The notes beneath the pieces were generated by a model that searched no databases, was not told the DNA's origin, and worked only from the letters and a program-made list of their open reading frames with translations. Of a DNA stretch of 27,683 bases, positions 20,286 through 27,683 are shown in pieces. The number at the start of each line of letters is the position of its first letter. Position 1 is the stretch's first letter. The DNA comes from Treponema sp. UBA6988 (GTDB lineage: Bacteria; Spirochaetota; Spirochaetia; Treponematales; Treponemataceae). The stretch lies in assembly GCA_002448445.1 (NCBI GenBank), contig DJYC01000025.1:1-27683 (forward strand). The letters are read 5' to 3'. The position numbers and the translations under genes are program-made.

Positions 20286-21827
20286 CTACTCAAGCTGCTT
20301 AAAGTTCTTCATAAGCGCAAGGAAGGTTGAGATGTGGTTCTTCGTGCGCTTAAGAAGGGGAAGGCAGCCGTTTTCGAATTTGTTGTTAAGCTCGTCCCAG
20401 TTGGAAATAATATCGAACGTTCCGTGGCTTCTTTCGTGAATCAGTTCGTCGTAGAAGACAAGAATCTTCTGCAGTGCCTTTAGGGACCGGTCTATTATAG
20501 CCCTAACCTTCATGTTGATTGAATCAATCTCCATGTTAAAGTTTGCAACAACGGAATCATTCACACCAAGGCGAAGGTAAAGCGAGTTGAGCTTGTAGCC
20601 TTCAGCAAACTTTGTGTCCAGCTTTGTGTCTAGCTCCGTAACGGCAGACTGCATCTCGTTAAGCTCGTGGTAAAGGCTGGTAAAATCAGAAATATAGTTC
20701 TGGCGGTTGCACTGGGCAACAATCTCAAAATTCTCTATAAATTTTGTAAATTCGTCGCGGAAATAAAGGGCAAAGAAGGAATTCAGGTAGAGGAAGGCGT
20801 TGCAGTGCTCAAAGCTGTGGGCCTTGCTCTCCACGTACTTCTCGTTTTCCTTTGCATTGTAGAACTTGAGCGGAACGAGTGCGTGGCCTGCAAAAACATC
20901 GTCAACAAGCTTCTTCTGGCTTTCTATAACCCTCTTGTGGTGAATCTCTTCCACGGTAGAGCGGAATTCCTGGTAAATACCTTCAAGATAAGGCTTTACA
21001 ATATTTTTAGAAGAAGTGTTTTCCTGGAGCTCTGCATCCGGGTCATGGCTAACAAGCTTTACCATGCCAACAAAGACGCGGTTGTTTTCCATAGAATGAA
21101 GGACCGCAATCTGCTGCTTAAGGCGCAAAAATGCCTGGTCTTCTATGCCGGAAAGCTTTTTTAGGAAGTTAAAGACATTGCCCCAGTCCTGAATGCTAAG
21201 CAAAAGGGAGGTTGCGGTAAGGAAGTCCATCACAAATTCCTTCATGTACGCGGTGGGAACAGAGTCAAAGTGTGGAAGCTCCTCAAAGGAATTTTCCCTA
21301 AAGACCCCGTGGAATTTACGGAGGCCCGCATAATAGTCAATAACGCAGAACTGCTTTAAAAGCACAAGGGCGTTATAGGTGTTGTTAATCTCACCGGCAC
21401 GCTCATTTTCCAGACCGTCGCGGAGGGCTACAAAGAAATTCATCCCCTGCTCGGCAAGGCTCTTAAGCTCTATCTTGGTGGCAAGAACCTGAATGCTTTG
21501 GGAAGAAAGCTTTGCAACAAGCTCGTGCTGGTCAGTATCAAGAGAATAGTTCAGAATCTGGGCCGCATAAAATTCGTCCTGGGTGTTCTGGATAAAAAAT
21601 TCGCGGAATGGTGCCACCGCCGCATAAACCTGATATACAAACTTTGCAAACTGAGCGTTAATCAAATCTTTTTTTAAATTGAAGAATTTATATCCCGACT
21701 TGTTAAGCTGCTTCTGTATTGATTTTAAAGCTTTTGCCCCTTTATTTGCCGCTCCAACCTCGTGTCCGACAATAAAGCTCAAAAGGCGCATAAAAAATCC
21801 GGATTTTACTTGTTTTTCGTCTGACAT
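20286..21827 (-). CDS. Large soluble protein of unknown function (resembles spirochaete DUF5312)
   Basis: This 513-residue protein has no signal peptide or clear membrane segment. The N-terminus (MSDEKQVKSGFFMRLLSFIVG) is basic with a possible amphipathic helix, and the rest is predominantly helical (many Leu/Lys/Glu/Asn heptads, for example KALQKILVFYDELIHERS). No enzyme motif, nucleotide-binding loop or Cys cluster is visible. Length and composition remind me of the Treponema-restricted DUF5312 family, but I cannot confirm it. It is the last gene on the minus strand and has its own promoter. The -10 box ends exactly 6 nt before the ATG and no Shine-Dalgarno site is present. It is upstream of and in the same orientation as ruvA, which starts after a 145-nt gap. 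Confidence 0.8.
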   Translation of the reverse strand: MSDEKQVKSGFFMRLLSFIVGHEVGAANKGAKALKSIQKQLNKSGYKFFNLKKDLINAQFAKFVYQVYAAVAPFREFFIQNTQDEFYAAQILNYSLDTDQHELVAKLSSQSIQVLATKIELKSLAEQGMNFFVALRDGLENERAGEINNTYNALVLLKQFCVIDYYAGLRKFHGVFRENSFEELPHFDSVPTAYMKEFVMDFLTATSLLLSIQDWGNVFNFLKKLSGIEDQAFLRLKQQIAVLHSMENNRVFVGMVKLVSHDPDAELQENTSSKNIVKPYLEGIYQEFRSTVEEIHHKRVIESQKKLVDDVFAGHALVPLKFYNAKENEKYVESKAHSFEHCNAFLYLNSFFALYFRDEFTKFIENFEIVAQCNRQNYISDFTSLYHELNEMQSAVTELDTKLDTKFAEGYKLNSLYLRLGVNDSVVANFNMEIDSINMKVRAIIDRSLKALQKILVFYDELIHERSHGTFDIISNWDELNNKFENGCLPLLKRTKNHISTFLALMKNFKQLE

Positions 21828-21833
21828 ATTTCT

Positions 21834-21861
21834 ATTATGCCATATTTTTCTTTAAATTCAA
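21834..21861 (-). promoter_or_regulatory. Predicted leaderless promoter of the 513-aa gene
   Basis: On the minus strand TTGAAT (21856-21861), 16 nt and CATAAT (21834-21839), then AGAAAT and the ATG at 21827. The distance between -10 box and start codon is 6 nt, as at ruvA and the DUF3791 gene. Confidence 0.5.
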
Positions 21862-21892
21862 GGGATTTTTAAATTTTTTGGTCGGCACTAGG

Positions 21893-21979
21893 CCTTCAGA
21901 AAATCCCTCCATGGATTTTCTGAAGGATTGCAGAACCGCTTCGCAATTCTGCATGCTGCTAAGTCGCCCATCCATGGGC
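21893..21979. repeat. Three consecutive hairpins
   Basis: CCTTCAGAAAATCC (21893-21906) pairs perfectly with GGATTTTCTGAAGG (21913-21926). GCAGAA (21930-21935) pairs with TTCTGC (21947-21952). GCCCAT (21966-21971) pairs with ATGGGC (21974-21979). No T tract follows any of them. This is the left end of an 827-bp gene-free gap (21828-22654). Confidence 0.75.
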
Positions 21980-22066
21980 TCTTTGGGGCTTTCAAGTTCG
22001 CAGGTAATGTCCTCCATGAATTTTCCCAATAATTGCAGATAGCATGGCAAATAACAATTAACCGTC

Positions 22067-22171
22067 ACCCTGAACTCGTTTCAGGGTCTGTTCCACCATT
22101 CATCCGTGGTTCGACAAGCTCACCAACCATGGTTCGACGAGCTCACCAACCGTGGTTCGACAAGATTACCA
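22067..22171. repeat. TGAC-flanked palindrome followed by three 23-bp tandem units
   Basis: ACCCTGAA-CTCGT-TTCAGGGT (22067-22087, preceded by GTC) is an inverted-orientation member of the dispersed palindrome family. The next units begin at 22107, 22130 and 22153 with TGGTTCGAC(A/G)AG. The first two are full 23-mers continuing CTCACCAACC. The third diverges after AAG. A related word lies inverted at 4561-4580. Confidence 0.7.
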
Positions 22172-22199
22172 TATTGTATATTCGTTATACTAGTTCGCG

Positions 22200-22310
22200 G
22201 GAAATCCGGTATGCAAAAAAAGGCGCGGCAGGTGCTGGAAGGGCCCGCTGAAGGCGGGTTGCGGAACGAAGTGGAGCAATGGAGGCGAATGCCGGAACCC
22301 TGCAAGCGCC
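22200..22310. repeat. GC-rich mosaic repeat, second copy
   Basis: This block shares with the block near 9420-9500 a common series: CCGGTA..AAAAAA, CGGCAGG, GGGCCCGCTG(C/A)AGGCGGG, TTGCG, GCAATGGAGGCGAA, GCCGG. The order is the same and only small insertions differ. ORFs inside it encode similar Arg/Ala-rich peptides in both copies, which reflects the repeat and not a gene. Confidence 0.65.
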
Positions 22311-22382
22311 ACACACGGGAAATGCCCGGCAGCAAAGAAGCAGTCGGACAGCAAAGCCAAGCGCCGCCATACAAAAAACACT

Positions 22383-22529
22383 GGAATCAATTTTGGGCTC
22401 CGCTCCCAGGTAAATACGTCTGATAAACCCGCTGTGTCGCGGAATAGGAAATTAAACTCACTGCGTTCGTTCCGCTCCAATGCGTGTTTTCAGCCGTATT
22501 TGCCTTCCGCTGCGCCCAAGATTGATTCC
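22383..22529. repeat. 147-bp element with long inverted ends
   Basis: GGAATCAATTTTGGGC (from 22383) continues to AAATACG (22418). The inverted partner begins CGTATTTGCC (22495) and ends GCCCAAGATTGATTCC (22529). The arms are about 35 bp and agree at roughly four-fifths of positions, with perfectly conserved outer 9 bp. The 76-bp interior holds CGCTGTGTCGCGGAA and GTTCGTTCCGCTCC and no gene. Confidence 0.7.
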
Positions 22530-22567
22530 CAGCTTTTTGGCATAGTAAGTAAGGAAAAAGTTTCCAC

Positions 22568-22596
22568 TTGTAAATTCACTTCAATAATAGTAGAAT
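22568..22596 (+). promoter_or_regulatory. Predicted promoter of pta
   Basis: TTGTAA (22568-22573), 17 nt and TAGAAT (22591-22596). The predicted leader is about 52 nt and contains TAGAGG ahead of the ATG at 22655. Confidence 0.45.
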
Positions 22597-22654
22597 ACAT
22601 TCAACGGACTTTCCGCAAAAATTTACCAACATTTTTACTTTAGAGGCATAAATT

Positions 22655-23692
22655 ATGAATTTTGTTGAAGAAATGAAAAACAAGGCCAAGGAATACCAGA
22701 ATTCGCTGGTTCTCCCGGAAGGAACAGAGGAGCGCACCGTACAGGCTGCCGCAAAGATTGTTAAGGAAAAGCTTGCAAAGACTGTTACCCTGCTCGGAAA
22801 AAAGGCTGATGTAGAAAAGGTTGCCGCAGAAAAGGGCGTTTCCCTTGAAGGAATCAGCGTAATTGACCCCGCTTCGTCTGAATGGCTTGAAGAATTTGGA
22901 AAGGAATATTTTGAGCTCCGCAAGGGCAAGGTTAACAAGAAGACCGGTGAGGCAGAAGTTCCCGATGTGGAAGCTGGAAAGGCCTACATGCTAAAAGACC
23001 CGCTAAGCTTTGGCGCAATGATGGTCCGCACAGGAAAGGCAAACGCAATGGTTTCCGGTGCCTTGAGCGCAACGGCAGACCTTCTCCGCGCAGGCCTTAA
23101 GGTAATCGGTACAGCCCCAGGAACAAAGACCGCATCTTCTTGCTTCGTCATGGACACACACAACAAGAAGTGGGGAAAGGACGGTTACGTTATTTTTGCA
23201 GACTGTGCAGTTAACCCGCGCCCAACAAGTGAGCAGCTGGCAGACATAGCAGTTGATTCCGCAAAGTCTTGCCGCGAACTTTTGGATGCAGAACCGGCAG
23301 TTGCCCTCCTCTCTTTCTCTTCAAAGGGAAGCGGCGGTAAGCTTGAGGACGTTCTTAAGGTTCAGGAAGCATTCAAGCTTGCTAAGGAAAAGGCACCAGA
23401 CCTGCTTTTGGACGGTGAGCTCCAGGCAGATGCGGCCCTTATCCCCGAAGTTACGGCAAGAAAGTCTCCGGGTTCACCAATAGAAGGAAAGGTTAACACC
23501 CTTATCTTCCCAAGCCTTGAAGCTGGAAACATTGGCTACAAGCTTGTGCAGAGATTTGCTGGCGCAGACGCTTACGGCCCAATCCTACAGGGCTTTGCAA
23601 AGCCAATCAGCGACCTTAGCCGCGGCTGTTCAGTGGAAGAGATTGTTGTAACAAGCGCAATCACCCTTGTACAGGCAGGAAAAATCAGCTGA
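22655..23692 (+). CDS. pta: Phosphate acetyltransferase
   Basis: This enzyme interconverts acetyl-CoA and acetyl phosphate, supplying acetate kinase for ATP in a fermentative metabolism. The 345-residue protein is the short, single-domain Pta typical of anaerobes. It has LVLPEGTEERTVQAA near the start, VSGALSATADLLRAGL in the middle, SSCFVMD, FADCAVNPRPTSEQLADIA, LSFSSKGS, the DGELQADAAL block, KSPGSPIEGKVNTLIFPSLE and a terminal AITLVQAG. No regulatory N-terminal DRTGG domain is present. GAGG lies 10 nt before the ATG. Its TGA overlaps the start of the CapA-fold gene by one base. Acetate kinase is not in the window. Confidence 0.95.
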   Translation: MNFVEEMKNKAKEYQNSLVLPEGTEERTVQAAAKIVKEKLAKTVTLLGKKADVEKVAAEKGVSLEGISVIDPASSEWLEEFGKEYFELRKGKVNKKTGEAEVPDVEAGKAYMLKDPLSFGAMMVRTGKANAMVSGALSATADLLRAGLKVIGTAPGTKTASSCFVMDTHNKKWGKDGYVIFADCAVNPRPTSEQLADIAVDSAKSCRELLDAEPAVALLSFSSKGSGGKLEDVLKVQEAFKLAKEKAPDLLLDGELQADAALIPEVTARKSPGSPIEGKVNTLIFPSLEAGNIGYKLVQRFAGADAYGPILQGFAKPISDLSRGCSVEEIVVTSAITLVQAGKIS

Positions 23693-24957
23693 TGGTTGTA
23701 AAATCAACAAAAACGGCGGTGCTGGGGCTAATGGGGCTTGCCCTTTCCCTTGCGCTGTCACTGGCAATATCATCATGTGCAACGACCGGCGGCAAAAACT
23801 CAAAGGGTTTGGCTTCCGGCCACGGCAAAGACTACTACAACACCCACTTTGCAGACGGCACAGCCATTGTAAATTCAAAAAGTGCATTCGACTCACAGGA
23901 TTCCATCCTTTTAACCTTTGCGGGAGACATAATGGCCCATACGCCAAACTGGTCCAAGGGCAACTTCCCCCGCATCTACAGGGACATTGAGGCCTTGATT
24001 AAGGAAAGTCCCCTCACTTTTGCAAATCTGGAGACACCGGTTGCGGAAAACCGTCCCTTCTCCAACTACCCTGCATTCAACGTGCACGGAGACTATGCCC
24101 AGGCAGCAATAGACGCAGGATTCAACGTCTTTAGCCTTGCCAACAACCACACCAACGACCAGGGGCTGAACGGAATCCAGCAGACAAAGAAATACTTTGA
24201 CGCAAAAATAGAAGCCACAAAGGGAAGCGACCGTCCTGTTTACGCGGCAGGTCTTAAGGAAAAGCAGAACGGCCCCTGGAGTTACCAGGTAATAGAAAGC
24301 GGCAACTGGAAGATTCTTTTCGTAGCCGTAACAGAAATCCTCAACAGCCCAACCTGCTCTTCCTACATAGACTTCCTTGTTCCCAACAGCAAGAACCGCA
24401 GCATATTTATAGAAGACATGAAGGCTTTAAGAAAGGCCCACCCCTGCGACATATTCGTTGTAAGCATACACTGCTCCGACCCGGAGTACATCTTTACAAT
24501 AAGAAGCAGCCAGAAGAACTTCTACCACGAGCTTTTAAATGCCGGCGCGGACGTAATCTGGTGCAACCACCCCCACGTCTCCAAGGACTGGGAAGTCGTG
24601 GCGGATTCTGGAAACGTTCCCCGCAAGATTATCTTCTATTCTATGGGCAACACAATCAGCGGGCAAAGGACAAACCCGCAGTTTGCAAAGCCAGACACAA
24701 ACAGGGACTACACCGGTGAAGGATACATAACCCAGGTGAGATTTTTAAAGGACAGCGACTCAAAGCTTTCCATAGCACTTGTAAATCCAGTCATCGTTAC
24801 CACATACATTGCCCCCGACCGCTTCTACGAAATCAGGATTCTTGACGACAAGCTAATTGAAAAGCTTAACGCAGAAGGGCAAAAAAGATGGGGCAACTAC
24901 CTAAGAGAGAGAAAAAAACTGATGGAGCAATTTGAAGGAAAAACCCTATGGCAATAG
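23692..24957 (+). CDS. CapA-family (poly-gamma-glutamate-type) metallophosphatase-fold lipoprotein
   Basis: This 421-residue protein carries an N-terminal lipoprotein signal with Cys29 in ISSC. The CapA-like domain follows: FAGDIMAH, ANLETPVAENRP, FSLANNHTNDQGLNG, SIHCSDPEY, CNHPHVSKDWEVV and YSMGN. These correspond to the GD, NLE, NNH, H-x-G-x-E, HPHV and SxGN metal-site motifs of the family. One deviation is HCSDPE for the common HxGxEY. Homologues are implicated in polyglutamate synthesis, but most members have unknown substrates, so only the fold is claimed. It sits at the outer face of the cytoplasmic membrane. The ATG overlaps the pta stop by 1 nt and the next gene begins within its last codons. 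Confidence 0.9.
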   Translation: MVVKSTKTAVLGLMGLALSLALSLAISSCATTGGKNSKGLASGHGKDYYNTHFADGTAIVNSKSAFDSQDSILLTFAGDIMAHTPNWSKGNFPRIYRDIEALIKESPLTFANLETPVAENRPFSNYPAFNVHGDYAQAAIDAGFNVFSLANNHTNDQGLNGIQQTKKYFDAKIEATKGSDRPVYAAGLKEKQNGPWSYQVIESGNWKILFVAVTEILNSPTCSSYIDFLVPNSKNRSIFIEDMKALRKAHPCDIFVVSIHCSDPEYIFTIRSSQKNFYHELLNAGADVIWCNHPHVSKDWEVVADSGNVPRKIIFYSMGNTISGQRTNPQFAKPDTNRDYTGEGYITQVRFLKDSDSKLSIALVNPVIVTTYIAPDRFYEIRILDDKLIEKLNAEGQKRWGNYLRERKKLMEQFEGKTLWQ

Positions 24958-27560
24958 ATTACAAAAGCCTTCCAGTCTACGAACAAAAGCAGCGCATCCT
25001 TGACACGCTAAAGGAAAACCAGGTAATTGTAGTGCAAAGCCCCACCGGCTCTGGAAAAACCACGCAGATTCCGGTAATCTTGCACGAGGCAGGCTATTCG
25101 GAAAACGGAGTGATTGCGGTAACCCAGCCAAGGCGCATTGCAGCCCTTAGCGTAAGCGAATTCATCTCCAAGCAGCTGCACACAAAGTACCCGGGTCTTG
25201 TAGGCTACAAGATGCGCTTTGAAGACAAGACGGACCTTACCACAAAGATAAAAATCATGACCGACGGAATCCTCCTTCAGGAAATGAAGCTTGACCCATG
25301 GATGTCCAAGTATTCCGTTGTAATGGTGGACGAGGCACACGAAAGAAGCCTTAACATTGACTTTGTACTGGGACTTCTAAAAAGGGTTTTAGCAGAGCGC
25401 AAGGACTTTAAGGTAATAGTAAGCTCTGCCACTATGAACGCAGAGGCTTTCAGCGAATACTTTGGTGGCTGCCCAATAGTCACCATAGACACGCAGATTT
25501 TCCCGGTGGCAATGGTCTACGATCCGCCTGCAATACCCGCAAGCACTTTAACAGACGCTTCAAGCGACGCCCTTCTTACCAAGATAGAACAGACGATTGA
25601 CCGCGTGCTAGACAACAAGGAAGACGGCAGCATACTAATCTTCCTCCCCGGCGAAAAAATCATCAAGGACTGCGTGGAACGCCTTGCAAACGCACCCTTC
25701 CACTCAAAGCTGCACCTGGTTCCCCTCTACGGAAGGCTGCCCAAGGAAGACCAGGAAAAGGTCTTTGACTCGCCCCCATTCGGAAAGAAAAAGGTCGTAA
25801 TCAGCACAAACATAGCAGAAACATCCGTAACCATTAACGGAGTTACAACTGTAATAGACTCAGGCCTTGCCAAGCTCAACTTCTACAGCCCGCGCACATT
25901 CACGTCAAGCCTAATAGAAACGCCAGTCAGCAGGGCAAGCTGCAACCAAAGGCGTGGACGCGCAGGAAGAACCTGTCCCGGCACCTGCTACCGCCTTTAC
26001 CCAAGGAAGGACTTCGACAGCCGCCAGGAATACACGACGGAAGAAATCTACCGCACGGACCTTAGCGAGGTAGTCCTCCGCATGGCAGAACTTGGCATTA
26101 CGGACTTTGACAAATTTGACTTTATTTCACCGCCACAGAAGGAAGGCCTCTTGGGAGCAGTCCAGACGCTGAACCTTTTAAGGGCCATAGAAAAAGACGG
26201 AACCCTAAGCAAGACAGGAAAGCTCATGGTGGAATTCCCACTGGAGCCCCGCGTTAGCCGCATCATCGTAGAAAGCATCATGCGCTACCCGGAAGTCCTT
26301 GAAGAAGTTCTAATAGCATCTTCATTTCTTAGCGCAAACTCCCCCTTCGTACTTCCGCCCGGAGAAGAAATGGACGCAAGAAAGGCCCACCACTCCTTCC
26401 GCGACTTACAGGGAGACTTTGTTAGCTACGTAAAGCTCTTTAAAAACTACGTGTCCGCAAGCAACAAGGAAAAGTTCTGCAGGAACAACTACCTTGACGA
26501 GCGCGTAATGGCAGAAATCCTCAACATAAAAATACAGCTAGAAGAAATCGTATCGCAAAGGCTACAGCTTCCAATCACGGGTGGCGGCAGCATGGACGAC
26601 TACCTCTGCTGCATTGCAAGCGGAATGATTCAGTTCGTCTGCGTAAGGGAAGGAAGGGAAACCTACCGCAGCCTAACAGCAGACCACATAACAATCCACC
26701 CCGGCTCATCCATGTTCAGGACAAACCCGCTCTACATCGTTGCAGGCGAAATTGTAAAGACAAGCCGAACCTTTGCCATGAGCGTCTCCCCCCTTACCAA
26801 AAAGGAGCTTTACAAAATTGACCCCAACCTGGAAAGCCAGCTAAGCTCTGCCCGCGGCAAAAAGGGAAGAAGCCTCACCGGCAACCTTGAATACGAAGGC
26901 ACGTCCTTCCGCGAAAAGGAAAAGTCAGAAAAAGAAAAATCCAAGAAAAGCAGAAAAGAAAAGAAAGAAGCAAAGGCACTGGAAAACACAATCAGCTTCG
27001 GCGGCGAAATCTTTGAATTTGAAAAGGCAAAGGGAAAGAAAGTCGTCAAGCTCCCCTGGGACAAACTCAAACCAGCGGCAAAAGCAGAAGAGAACCAGAG
27101 CCTTCTTGCACAGATTGGCGAAATGCGCGGCTGCATATACCCGGGCCACGGCTTCAAACTCATGAACGGCGAAAAGCTTGAGCTAATCATCAAGGCAGCA
27201 AACCGCCTGAACCTAGACCCCATTGCAGAAGACCGCTGGCAGCGCAAAATGAACATCAACATAAACAGCGTGGAAAGCGACGGCACGACAGGACTTGTAA
27301 AACTTGTAAATTCCATAGACTGCCTAATGCGCGTAACCGTTGCAAAGCAGGCCTCCCACGAACTGGGCTTCATCTGCCTCTTCACGGACGGAAACGGCAC
27401 ATACTGGTTCAAAGTCTCGCGCGGATTTGCCACGGCACTCAACGAAAGCCTCTCCTCACTGGAAAAGCTCATCGACGACGCAAGCAATTCCGACCTTTCG
27501 GTTGCGCAAAAAGAAAAAGTCAACATGGTCTACCGCGTGCTAAACAGCATGTACGAATAG
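24948..27560 (+). CDS. hrpA: DEAH-box ATP-dependent RNA helicase (HrpA-like)
   Basis: This 870-residue cytoplasmic helicase is of the DEAH/RHA group. Motifs are complete: I GSGKTT (34-39), DEAH (128-131), III SAT, IV FLPGE, V STNIAETSVTI, VI QRRGRAGR (334-341). A winged-helix/ratchet region and the HrpA-type OB-fold block (DHITIHPGSSMFRTNP) reach about residue 630. A Lys/Glu/Ser-rich linker (about 650-690) leads to a C-terminal part of about 175 residues that I do not recognise. It is shorter than enterobacterial HrpA (about 1300 aa) and longer than HrpB. The ATG lies 10 nt inside the CapA-fold gene, with AAGGAA as ribosome site. It may act in ribosome rescue or RNA remodelling; the target is unknown. 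Confidence 0.9.
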   Translation: MAIDYKSLPVYEQKQRILDTLKENQVIVVQSPTGSGKTTQIPVILHEAGYSENGVIAVTQPRRIAALSVSEFISKQLHTKYPGLVGYKMRFEDKTDLTTKIKIMTDGILLQEMKLDPWMSKYSVVMVDEAHERSLNIDFVLGLLKRVLAERKDFKVIVSSATMNAEAFSEYFGGCPIVTIDTQIFPVAMVYDPPAIPASTLTDASSDALLTKIEQTIDRVLDNKEDGSILIFLPGEKIIKDCVERLANAPFHSKLHLVPLYGRLPKEDQEKVFDSPPFGKKKVVISTNIAETSVTINGVTTVIDSGLAKLNFYSPRTFTSSLIETPVSRASCNQRRGRAGRTCPGTCYRLYPRKDFDSRQEYTTEEIYRTDLSEVVLRMAELGITDFDKFDFISPPQKEGLLGAVQTLNLLRAIEKDGTLSKTGKLMVEFPLEPRVSRIIVESIMRYPEVLEEVLIASSFLSANSPFVLPPGEEMDARKAHHSFRDLQGDFVSYVKLFKNYVSASNKEKFCRNNYLDERVMAEILNIKIQLEEIVSQRLQLPITGGGSMDDYLCCIASGMIQFVCVREGRETYRSLTADHITIHPGSSMFRTNPLYIVAGEIVKTSRTFAMSVSPLTKKELYKIDPNLESQLSSARGKKGRSLTGNLEYEGTSFREKEKSEKEKSKKSRKEKKEAKALENTISFGGEIFEFEKAKGKKVVKLPWDKLKPAAKAEENQSLLAQIGEMRGCIYPGHGFKLMNGEKLELIIKAANRLNLDPIAEDRWQRKMNININSVESDGTTGLVKLVNSIDCLMRVTVAKQASHELGFICLFTDGNGTYWFKVSRGFATALNESLSSLEKLIDDASNSDLSVAQKEKVNMVYRVLNSMYE

Positions 27561-27683
27561 ACTCTCGCAACAAAGCCAATTCTTTCTTGAATTTGGACGG
27601 AAGGCAAGCTGCGGGGCAAAAGTTTCTTTAGCAAACCGAACACTCCCGTTTGCCTTCCCCGCTTTCCGGGGTTCCGCCTTTCG
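27561..27683. repeat. Edge repeat with hairpin potential
   Basis: The region contains GGAAGGCAA (about 27600-27608) opposed by TTGCCTTCC (about 27650-27658), then CCCCGctttcCGGGG and CCGCCTTTCG at the window edge, the latter matching words at about 2600-2633. It may end the helicase transcript, but no T tract is visible before the edge. Confidence 0.4.

Noticed and set aside
21835..22068. 77-aa ORF on the minus strand
   Set aside because: It runs through three hairpins and overlaps the promoter of the 513-aa gene; composition follows the palindromes.

Overview
The window looks like a chromosomal segment of a host-associated Treponema (Spirochaetota). The inference rests on a spirochaete-style EF-G related to mitochondrial EF-G2, a ruvA-ruvB-queA cluster, a lone DnaQ-like exonuclease, a 513-residue protein resembling the treponemal DUF5312 group, and a codon style rich in GCA/GAA/AAG. 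No rRNA, CRISPR array, intact IS element or prophage is visible. There is one tRNA gene.

The conserved blocks are: 70-4255 (+): phosphohexomutase, DnaQ-like exonuclease and a flotillin-type SPFH protein. 8436-13194 (-): SanA/YdcF-type membrane protein, NCS2 purine permease, EF-G-like GTPase and tRNA-Val(CAC). 17153-21827 (-): queA, ruvB, ruvA and a large spirochaete-type protein of unknown function. 22655-27560 (+): pta, a CapA-fold lipoprotein and a DEAH-box helicase, all overlapping.

Two AT-richer accessory blocks lie between them. Block I (4349-8390) begins with five direct repeats of exactly 23 bp period. It continues with an XRE regulator facing a consensus promoter, three unrecognised genes (one exported, one zinc-ribbon) and a tightly coupled trio: DUF3791-like, DUF3990-like (predicted ADP-ribosyltransferase fold) and a small partner. 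It ends in a MITE-like palindromic element. Block II (about 13400-16880) holds a HigB/HigA-like toxin-antitoxin pair whose palindromic operator fills its promoter spacer, a lipoprotein, what look like C-terminal scraps of larger proteins, and three unrecognised small genes. It resembles a graveyard of toxin/immunity genes.

Intergenic DNA is crowded with repeats. A short palindrome with compensated stem changes and an invariant TGAC flank recurs about eight times. GC-rich mosaic repeats occur near 2.6, 9.5, 13.3, 17.0, 22.2 and 27.6 kb, and there are larger inverted-repeat elements.

The most distinctive regulatory signal is a set of three genes (DUF3791-like, ruvA and the 513-aa gene) with no visible Shine-Dalgarno and a -10 hexamer ending exactly 6 nt before the ATG. 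These transcripts are predicted to be leaderless, whereas several other promoter-proximal genes keep normal leaders with GGAGG-like sites.
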